From Hymenobacter volaticus (GTDB lineage: Bacteria > Bacteroidota > Bacteroidia > Cytophagales > Hymenobacteraceae), in assembly GCF_022921055.1 (NCBI RefSeq), contig NZ_CP095061.1, positions 969,501 to 1,033,500 on the forward strand: a stretch of DNA of 64,000 nt, read 5' to 3'. Below the pieces are notes generated by a model that worked only from the letters and a program-made list of their open reading frames with translations, searched no databases and was not told the DNA's origin. How positions within the stretch are numbered: the stretch's first letter is position 1; each line of letters begins with the position of its first letter. A program made the translations under genes and the position numbers. This document shows positions 58,362 through 64,000 of the stretch, in pieces.

Positions 58362-58369
58362 CAAAATTA
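58362..58369 (-). promoter_or_regulatory. Possible -7 element (TAATTTTG) of the acyltransferase gene
   Basis: Plus-strand CAAAATTA gives TAATTTTG on the minus strand, about 100 bases ahead of the start at 58261. Motif match only, in AT-rich DNA. Confidence 0.3.
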
Positions 58370-58413
58370 TAAAGAAATTATTTAACATGCCCTTCGAGCA
58401 TACCTTTACGGGT

Positions 58414-58427
58414 GTTTAGTGTAAATT
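58414..58427 (+). repeat. 14-base direct repeat, copy 1 (GTTTAGTGTAAATT)
   Basis: Identical to 59447-59460, about 1 kb away on the same strand. Looser similarity continues on both sides (GTG before; ACTGGC and CTTTTCC after). It could be a regulator site or the trace of a duplication. Confidence 0.6.
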
Positions 58428-59272
58428 TTATGTGAAAAGTACTGGCATAAAAATTAAACTTTTCCATTAATACGGATACTGGTAGATTAAGATTTTCTAT
58501 TGAGAGAATTCAAACGTTATTCTGTTTAGAATTTCCCTTACTTTTTGCACTTGTGTACAGATACGCAAGGCGTAGATAGCGGATGGCTGGTGTTTTCAAC
58601 TGTTGGCACACAAGACTTGGTAATGCTTGTGCGGTTGAGCAGGCTATTAGCTAATTCTCAGATATTGATCCTCCTGACAACATTCTCACCGCTAGCAGAA
58701 TGCATAATTTTACTAAGGCATCAATAAAGCGCACTTTTACTTTATCCTCGCAGCAAGTAGTTATAAGCTGCGTAAGACCAAAAGTGCCTACACAGAAGGC
58801 AGCGTAACCTTGATTGAGGTAGGTGCAGAGTGGCTTTAGGGTAAAGCAGGTGTATGCTAGCGTCAAACTATGGCGAGGTACCGACGAACAGAGGTGTTAT
58901 AAGGACGACCCTCATGTTTGCTACCCGAGTATAAGCGCCAAATTGTAGGATATGCTAGCTAGCTGCTATTACCTCGCTTCCTAGTGTTTGTGCAGTTTAC
59001 CTTATGGTTACTTACACGACTCAATGCAAGCAACTGATTTTCAGTGGTTAAGACTGAACTCGTAAAGACTAGCCGACAAAACGGCGCATAGTATGCAGGA
59101 ATTGTAGAGGCAAGCACTGAAGCTGCTTTGTGTTGAGCATAACGAAGCAAAGCCTGACTTATGAGTAGCCTTTTATTCATGCAATAAGCGGGAATAGAAA
59201 ACCAATAGTCTCCTAGCAATTAACTGCTTAAGGAGGATGTGTTTCTCCGCCATTGCTCCGAGTAATAAATTC

Positions 59273-59377
59273 TTAGTGGCTCATCATTGCATCTTCATCT
59301 TCGGGCTGCTTTATTTCCGAGTTGAACATACGGTACGGCAGTAAGCTCGACTGCAACCAGTTAGTCAAGTTTGGCAT
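59273..59377 (-). CDS. Possible 34-residue peptide gene
   Basis: A short frame from an ATG at 59377 to a TAA at 59273 encodes a peptide starting M-P-N-L-T-N-W-L-Q and ending with an acidic P-E-D-E-D-A-M-M-S-H. Composition (Trp-Leu-Gln amphipathic start, acidic Pro-containing end) looks protein-like, but I recognise no family. It is read divergently from the CmoA/ICMT-like pair, 145 bases apart, so the two could share a control region. Support is weak: no ribosome binding site or promoter match was found. Confidence 0.3.
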   Translation of the reverse strand: MPNLTNWLQSSLLPYRMFNSEIKQPEDEDAMMSH

Positions 59378-59446
59378 TGCAGAAATTAACTTAAATTTAC
59401 GGGCTTCAACAAATAAGCTTAGTTGATAAATAGCAGAAGTGTTGCG

Positions 59447-59460
59447 GTTTAGTGTAAATT
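59447..59460 (+). repeat. 14-base direct repeat, copy 2 (GTTTAGTGTAAATT)
   Basis: Second copy of the 58414-58427 sequence, 62 bases upstream of the CmoA-like ATG, where a promoter or activator site would be expected. Confidence 0.6.
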
Positions 59461-59522
59461 ATAAATTAAAAGCGTATTTATTTTCAACTGGCTTTTCCAC
59501 TTCTTCAGTAAAATAAAAAACC

Positions 59523-60269
59523 ATGTTAGAAAACTCTGAAAAAAATACTGATGAAGTATTTAAGGAGGAAATAAAGAAGGCATCTGATTTTAAATTCAGT
59601 GCTAAGGTTGCCGGCGTCTTCGATGATATGGTTAACCGTTCTGTTCCTTATTATGGAGAAATCCAAAGGATGATTTCTGAGCTTGCCGGCGACCATGCGC
59701 AAGAAGGTACCAATGTGTATGACCTTGGCTGCTCGACCGGAACTACCATGATAGGAATGGACGTTTCGGTGCCTTCTGATATCAAATTTATTGGTATCGA
59801 TGACGCTGCCGAAATGTTGGAGAAGTGTGATGGTAAATTGAAAGAAGCTGGTGTGGTAAGACCCTACGAACTACAAGTAGCTGACTTACATCAGGGTGCA
59901 CAAATACATAATGCATCGGTAGTTGTATTGTGCCTCACATTGCAATTTATTCGGCCTATTCACCGTGAAAGATTACTAAAATCAATCATTGACGGTATGG
60001 TTCCGAACGGTGTGTTAATATTAGTTGAGAAAATATTAACTGAAGACAGTGTCTTCAACCGAGATTATATAAAGTATTACTACAATTACAAGCGCCGTAA
60101 CCACTACAGTGAAATGGAAATCTCTCAAAAGAGAGAAGCCTTAGAAAACGTTCTTATTCCTTATAAGCTGAGCGAAAACATTCATATGCTGCGAGAAGCC
60201 GGCTTTGGCTCCTGTGAGGTCTTCTTTAAGTGGTATAATTTCTCAGGCCTCATCGCAATTAAAAAGTAA
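59523..60269 (+). CDS. cmoA: CmoA-like carboxy-S-adenosyl-methionine synthase
   Basis: 248 residues. It aligns by eye with E. coli CmoA over its whole length: K-V-A-G-V-F-D-D-M-V-N-R-S-V-P-Y-Y near the start, SAM loop V-Y-D-L-G-C-S-T-G-T-T, F-I-G-I-D-D-A-A-E-M, V-V-L-C-L-T-L-Q-F-I, and Y-S-E-M-E-I-S-Q-K-R-E-A-L-E-N-V. Arg204 matches the E. coli Arg199 that, as I recall, binds the extra carboxylate. CmoA makes carboxy-SAM from SAM and prephenate; CmoB then uses it on wobble uridine of tRNA. No CmoB is visible here. Its TAA abuts the ATG of the membrane methyltransferase gene with no gap. AT-rich, so possibly acquired. Confidence 0.82.
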   Translation: MLENSEKNTDEVFKEEIKKASDFKFSAKVAGVFDDMVNRSVPYYGEIQRMISELAGDHAQEGTNVYDLGCSTGTTMIGMDVSVPSDIKFIGIDDAAEMLEKCDGKLKEAGVVRPYELQVADLHQGAQIHNASVVVLCLTLQFIRPIHRERLLKSIIDGMVPNGVLILVEKILTEDSVFNRDYIKYYYNYKRRNHYSEMEISQKREALENVLIPYKLSENIHMLREAGFGSCEVFFKWYNFSGLIAIKK

Positions 60270-60995
60270 ATGATTTCAATAGGCAATTTTTTCTTTAAGT
60301 ACAGAAATCAGCTCTTTATCTTTCTGTATGCAGCGTTGTTTATTCCTTCACCACCATTGTTCACACCCGAAGTATTTGGTGAACATTATTACGTTTGGCC
60401 AATTGCTATTGGTCTCATTGTAACCGTAACAGGGCAGCTTATTCGGGGGGCATCCATCGGGTTGGTTTATATTGTGCGCGGTGGTAAAGACAAAAAAGTA
60501 TATGCCGAAGACCTAGTAACTCAGGGCATGTTCAATCACTGCCGGAACCCGCTGTATGTTGGCAATATCTTGATGCTGGTAGGAGTAGGAATTTTGTGCA
60601 ACTCACTTATTTATATGACGGTTTTTATTCCGTTGTTCTTGTTTATATACCAAGCTATTGTACTAGCCGAAGAGAAATTCTTGCGCGGCAAGTTCGGCAC
60701 GCAGTTCGATGCTTATTGTTCGCGGGTTAACCGGTGGTTGATCAATCCGGTGGGCTTAGGTGACACGTTTAGCAGTCATGATTTCAGTGCTAGCCGCTGG
60801 ATTTTGAAAGAATACAACACCCAGTTTGTGTGGCTGGTAGGTATCACGCTTATATTATTGATGCGTTATCCAGAACTAACTCATTCTGATGAAAATCTGC
60901 GGAATACATTGTTGGGTGTTGCTCTCGGCGCTCTAACATTTCTTTACCTGCTGGTTAAGTACCTGAAAAAGTCAGGTAAGTGGGCAGCGGAGTAA
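60270..60995 (+). CDS. ICMT/PEMT-like integral membrane methyltransferase
   Basis: 241 residues with about six membrane helices. The family core is G-M-F-N-H-C-R-N-P-L-Y-V-G-N-I-L (about 90-105), a variant of the H-P-x-Y SAM-binding motif, followed by the A-E-E-K-F-L-R-G-K-F-G segment (E-E cofactor-binding pair) and Y-C-S-R-V-N-R-W. Such enzymes methylate isoprenylcysteine, phospholipids or small volatile thiols in the membrane. It starts in the base after the upstream stop, so the pair is surely cotranscribed. The target is unknown; whether it uses SAM or carboxy-SAM cannot be told from sequence. Confidence 0.8.
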   Translation: MISIGNFFFKYRNQLFIFLYAALFIPSPPLFTPEVFGEHYYVWPIAIGLIVTVTGQLIRGASIGLVYIVRGGKDKKVYAEDLVTQGMFNHCRNPLYVGNILMLVGVGILCNSLIYMTVFIPLFLFIYQAIVLAEEKFLRGKFGTQFDAYCSRVNRWLINPVGLGDTFSSHDFSASRWILKEYNTQFVWLVGITLILLMRYPELTHSDENLRNTLLGVALGALTFLYLLVKYLKKSGKWAAE

Positions 60996-61011
60996 GTTGC
61001 TGAGCTTATAT

Positions 61012-61045
61012 AAAAAAAGGTGGCCCCATGAGGCCACCTTTTTTT
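61012..61045. terminator. Bidirectional terminator between the methyltransferase and NERD-like genes
   Basis: 14-base arms (61012-61025 with 61032-61045) including A7/T7 tracts around GGTGGCC, six-base loop, between convergent genes. Confidence 0.9.
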
Positions 61046-61096
61046 ATGCCTACTGACTGCAAGTCGCATCAGGTTGAGATAGTAGCTGCGCTACGA

Positions 61097-62629
61097 TTAC
61101 TCAGTTGGGGCGTTAGCTGAATCGGTGGGCGCTGGAGCGTTTTCGGGTTCTAATCGAATGGTGTCGTGCGTTTCGTCGGTGTTGATTTCGGCTGGGGTAG
61201 CAACGGGTTCAGCAGTTACTTCCTCTTGGCTGGCTGTAGAATCTTCCACTACTGGTACAGCTTCCTGATCAAGCGAATCGAGTGGTACCGTGGTGTCGCT
61301 TTCCTCGTCTGCTGTCTCCTCTTGGGCGGGAGTAGTCACCGACGAATACCGAGGCAGTTCTTTAGACGTATCACTGCCCCAAGGCACCTGCGTCAGGCCC
61401 CAAACCCCAAACCCGAGCCCAACTACGGCGGCGCCAACCAAGGCTACGCGCGGCCATCGTAGCTGAGAGGTGGGCCGCTGAAACAAAGTAGTGGAAGCAG
61501 ATGGCCGCGCAGTCGCAGGTCGTTGCGGGGCGGGGCTTGCGGCTGTGGTAGAAGCAGGATTTGTAGTTGGGCGGGTCTGGAATTGCTCGATTAGCTGCCC
61601 GAGCTGCTGAATACGAGCGTCCAGTTCTTGGTTGCGCACGGCAGCTTCGGCGCGAGAAACACGAATGGCTTCTTCCAGTGCTTCTTTCTCGCGCGTTTCG
61701 GCAGCAAGCCGGGCTTCGAGCGCAGCAGAAGTAGGGGCTGGTGCTTGTGCCAATTGCGCCCGCAACCGGGTGATGCTGGCTTCTCGTTCAACTTCACGAA
61801 CTTCCATTTCCTGGCGTTGCTGGCTGAGCTCAAGCCGGACCTGTTGGCGCAACTGCTCGAGGTGTTGTTTCTCCTCGCTGCTAGCGGCTACCGTGGCGGC
61901 CGCCGACCCATACGGCGCGTCATGAGGTACATCTTCGGCTCCTAGCCAGCGCCATAGCTGTCGGGCTTTCTGCTCCCAGTAGCCTTCACTCACCGAATCG
62001 GCGAGTTCATGAGTGGTATGGTCCGCAGTTTCGGGGGCTTCGGGGTGTTCGGCCGCTAGGTCTTGCGCCCAATCAGCTAGTTCGGCGTTACTGATTTGGA
62101 TTTCGGGGTGGGCCAACTGGCGTAATCGGCGCACGAGCTGGGGTATGTCTTGCAGCAGCTGAAAACTATCGGCGCCAGGCTGTGTGTGCAGATACTGCTC
62201 GACTCCCGGCCCAAACGTGACGGGCGCCGAAAACAAGGCCAGCCCCGTAATTAACTCCGGTGCCACGGCTCCTGCTCCTAGTTGCGAAACCAGCCAATCA
62301 GCCAAAGCTTCTTTCAAGCGGCGAAACTGGGCGAACGGATTGATTGCTCCACCGGGCATGCGCACCACTTGCCCATCCAACTGCCAGGTGCTAGGAGCTG
62401 AGGATGAAATATCGAGAAGGCCACCGCCGGCCACAAATAGGAGCACGGTAACGCTGTGCGGACGGATGAGTACGGCATCATATACTTCCCCGCCTTCCTC
62501 TACAGCAAAGTTGCCTAACAACAACGACACCGGTGCAGCTGGCTCTGCTTCCAATGCCGCTTGCACCGCCTCGAATTGGGCCTGGCGAACCGGGTCGGCG
62601 AATGGAGGGAACAGAAAAGTGTGCAACAT
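61097..62629 (-). CDS. NERD-like / coiled-coil single-pass membrane protein
   Basis: 510 residues from the ATG at 62629. The N-terminal domain (about 10-115) resembles nuclease-related NERD: Y-D-A-V-L-I-R-P, then W-Q-L-D-G and G-A-I-N-P-F-A-Q-F-R-R-L-K. The Glu/Lys of active nucleases (E-x-K) is not evident in L-L-F-V-A-G-G-G, so catalysis is doubtful. A linker is followed by a long coiled coil (about 250-352) rich in Glu/Arg/Gln, one membrane helix (about 392-411, R-V-A-L-V-G-A-A-V-V-G-L), and an acidic Thr/Pro-rich tail. No family name beyond NERD-like can be given. Monocistronic. Confidence 0.65.
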   Translation of the reverse strand: MLHTFLFPPFADPVRQAQFEAVQAALEAEPAAPVSLLLGNFAVEEGGEVYDAVLIRPHSVTVLLFVAGGGLLDISSSAPSTWQLDGQVVRMPGGAINPFAQFRRLKEALADWLVSQLGAGAVAPELITGLALFSAPVTFGPGVEQYLHTQPGADSFQLLQDIPQLVRRLRQLAHPEIQISNAELADWAQDLAAEHPEAPETADHTTHELADSVSEGYWEQKARQLWRWLGAEDVPHDAPYGSAAATVAASSEEKQHLEQLRQQVRLELSQQRQEMEVREVEREASITRLRAQLAQAPAPTSAALEARLAAETREKEALEEAIRVSRAEAAVRNQELDARIQQLGQLIEQFQTRPTTNPASTTAASPAPQRPATARPSASTTLFQRPTSQLRWPRVALVGAAVVGLGFGVWGLTQVPWGSDTSKELPRYSSVTTPAQEETADEESDTTVPLDSLDQEAVPVVEDSTASQEEVTAEPVATPAEINTDETHDTIRLEPENAPAPTDSANAPTE

Positions 62630-63140
62630 AGCGTGTGCAGATAAGGGACAAGGCAAGCAACTGTAAGTAAACGCTGCTAAATGTATAAAGTATCGTTTGG
62701 CATCTATATAAGAATGCCGCTCGACCTAAAAGGACAGCGTTAAGGAGACTGTTTGGTAGAACGATCCTGCTCTGGGTGTTGGTTCCGATGGCTTCAGGCA
62801 AAGAAAAAGTCAACGGCAAGCAGTTTGCCGGTTCTGCGGTTTTTCATCTCAACCGCCTTGCCTCAACGGTTTAAGAATAAGGCGGCTCTTTAGTTCGACG
62901 TGCGATACACAGCAGATAGCCCCCACTACAACCCTGTACTGAGGGAACTGAAAGCTCGAAATAGGTAGTAGCCGCAAGAGCTATTACGTGTTTTTCACTA
63001 CGCCGGGAGAGCGTCATGAACGTAAGCTACCAGATTGAAACAGCGCTAGCATTGTCTCTTTAACGAGACGCTGATTCGTAATCCGGTTGTCTTGCGCTGG
63101 AATCGTTCGATTAAGGAATTCACTTAACTCTCTTGCCATC
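62630..63140. other. Divergent intergenic region, no gene seen
   Basis: About 510 bases between the NERD-like gene and the small basic protein gene. The first part is mid-GC, with no domain-bearing frame. The frame of the next gene is open back to 63087 but without an ATG. Confidence 0.5.
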
Positions 63141-63401
63141 ATGCCGCTTCACGAAGTGTTAGACAAAAAACTCAGCAAAATCTACGAGCCTAAATCTCGT
63201 ATCGATGATGTTTTCAAGGGCTACGATATCACCTTCCTAACCAACGAGCACGGGGAACCAGTGACCTTGTTTTTTGGGAAGCGCCGCCCCGACGGTACAA
63301 TTGTCGGCGAACGGTTTACGCGCACCATCAAGCGCGTGCCGGGCAGTATGGAAGTGAAATCCAGTCACTGGGACAATCAAGGCAAGATTATGGGCCGGTA
63401 A
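63141..63401 (+). CDS. Small basic protein of unknown function
   Basis: 86 residues from the ATG at 63141; upstream in-frame starts are non-ATG. It has an N-terminal helix (L-H-E-V-L-D-K-K-L-S-K-I) and a beta-rich rest: Y-D-I-T-F-L-T-N-E-H-G-E-P-V-T-L-F-F-G-K-R and G-E-R-F-T-R-T-I-K-R-V. No Cys, no signal peptide, so a cytosolic, compact protein. I recall similar small proteins in Hymenobacter genomes but know no function. It has its own terminator. Confidence 0.7.
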   Translation: MPLHEVLDKKLSKIYEPKSRIDDVFKGYDITFLTNEHGEPVTLFFGKRRPDGTIVGERFTRTIKRVPGSMEVKSSHWDNQGKIMGR

Positions 63402-63431
63402 GTACATCTTGCTACCAATCACAGCTTCCTG

Positions 63432-63477
63432 GCAAACAAAAAGCCCACCTCTTCGAAGAGGTGGGCTTTTTGTTTGC
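63432..63477. terminator. Perfect palindromic terminator between the small protein and the serpin gene
   Basis: A 46-base palindrome centred at 63454/63455 with A5/T5 tracts around GCCCACCTCTTC. Bidirectional between convergent genes. Confidence 0.9.
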
Positions 63478-63503
63478 TGACTCTGCACCTAATTGAGCTT
63501 GCG

Positions 63504-64000
63504 TTAAGGGGCCATCAACTGGCCGATGAACAGAATAGCGTTAGACGATTTCTCGCGAATCAGGAACACGAAGGGCCGGTTGGCGATAATAGCTTGTGGC
63601 AAAGAAGTCGTGATAATGCCCACTGATGTTGCTGCTGCTGCCTCAGTGCCTTCTTCGTTCACGTCAAGGTAGGTCTTGTGCTTCACTTCACTGATGGCAA
63701 ATTGCTGGTTGGAGGCTTGCACCATCTGGCTGAAGTTAGCTTGATTGGTAAACGCTATTCCCATTCCTAACTGGGTAAGAGCTTGTTTTAGCTCTTTCTC
63801 ATACTGCATCTTGAATTTTGGCAAGCGTAGTTCGAGGCTGCTAGAGCGGGCACTAGTTAGCCAAGTGTTAAGATTAGTGCTGTTTAGTTCCGGCGTGATG
63901 TCGGCCACCGTTTTAGAGCCCACTGGTAGCACCAGCGTCATGCTGAACTGTTTGTTGCCGTACGGTAAGTCCACTACTTGTTTGGTAGCGTCGGCATAGT
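63504..64000 (-). CDS. Serpin-family serine protease inhibitor, C-terminal part (5' end outside window)
   Basis: About 165 residues remain, running to the window edge in open frame. The shutter/breach segment is L-R-L-P-K-F-K-M-Q-Y; then L-G-M-G-I-A-F, F-A-I-S-E-V-K-H-K-T-Y-L-D-V, the hinge E-E-G-T-E-A-A-A-A-T, and N-R-P-F-V-F-L-I-R-E. The small residues at P15-P9 show an inhibitory serpin. Counting from the hinge puts P1-P1' at Thr-Ser (I-I-T-T-S-L), which would suit proteases other than trypsin, but this assumes the standard loop length. Bacterial serpins guard against host, prey or own secreted proteases. Confidence 0.9.
   Translation of the reverse strand, partial: YADATKQVVDLPYGNKQFSMTLVLPVGSKTVADITPELNSTNLNTWLTSARSSSLELRLPKFKMQYEKELKQALTQLGMGIAFTNQANFSQMVQASNQQFAISEVKHKTYLDVNEEGTEAAAATSVGIITTSLPQAIIANRPFVFLIREKSSNAILFIGQLMAP

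Larger units (their letters stand above)
58262..59272. other. AT-rich gap between divergent genes
   Basis: About 1 kb without a supported gene. Short frames at 58545-58727 (plus), 58651-58866 and 58959-59219 (minus) lack domains and plausible starts. On the minus strand TAATTTTG (58362-58369) fits a -7 element for the acyltransferase gene. A 14-base sequence at 58414-58427 recurs upstream of the methyltransferase genes. Confidence 0.5.

Noticed and set aside
58545..59219. Short frames in the gap before the CmoA-like gene
   Set aside because: Sixty to eighty-six residues without domains, on both strands; typical of random open frames.

Overview
The window looks like a chromosome segment from a Bacteroidota bacterium of the Hymenobacter type. 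Four lines of evidence point there: (i) at least four proteins end in a type A type IX secretion (T9SS) sorting domain; (ii) there is a pyk / IPExxxVDY / acpP / fabF / rnc block; (iii) promoters look like the Bacteroidetes -33 TTTG / -7 TAnnTTTG type, with little Shine-Dalgarno signal; (iv) Tgt lacks the usual zinc cysteines. Genus assignment is an inference. I see no tRNA, rRNA, CRISPR array, transposase or phage gene.

Layout. 1-4,006: end of atpC, then a secreted S8-type protease read on the minus strand. 4,538-9,406: a Cys/Met-metabolism PLP enzyme, a 1 kb AT-rich gap, an AT-rich GT39-like membrane glycosyltransferase and a ThuA-domain lipoprotein. 9,528-12,185: a three-gene minus-strand sugar operon (phosphoglycosyl transferase, PglD-like acetyltransferase, DegT/PglE-like aminotransferase). 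12,487-30,953: mostly housekeeping genes (ispE, EamA transporter, LptF/G permease, tgt, GT2, ECF sigma factor, rsmG, YheT-type hydrolase, rpsT, pyk, IPExxxVDY, acpP, fabF, rnc, nadE, lgt, a lipoprotein, yidD). 31,158-45,458: secreted and envelope proteins (S46 dipeptidyl peptidase, T9SS cargo, an outer-membrane barrel paired with a helix-hairpin-helix protein, an HExxHxxGxxH metalloprotease). 45,955-56,764: SDR oxidoreductase, three tandem DUF3857 proteins, MFS transporter, catalase. 56,765-60,995: an AT-rich accessory segment with an acyltransferase, a possible 34-residue peptide gene and a CmoA-like carboxy-SAM synthase abutting an ICMT-like membrane methyltransferase. 61,097-64,000: a NERD-like/coiled-coil membrane protein, a small conserved-looking protein and the 3' part of a serpin.

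Seven genes (S8 protease, sugar aminotransferase, a small membrane protein, nadE, a T9SS cargo protein, one DUF3857 protein, catalase) are each split by a frameshift. In every case adding one base to a 4-base homopolymer restores one full-length product. This uniform signature, which also hits nadE, suggests homopolymer miscalls in the assembly more than seven real pseudogenes. They are listed here as frameshifted genes over their whole spans.

The most unusual biological unit is the CmoA-like / ICMT-like pair with zero intergenic spacing at 59,523-60,995: carboxy-SAM is known as a donor for tRNA wobble modification, and no CmoB partner is visible here. Also notable are the decay of the transglutaminase active site in two of the three DUF3857 paralogues, the Glu-Gly-Arg replacement of the S8 His motif, and promoters so close to start codons that leaderless transcripts are predicted.
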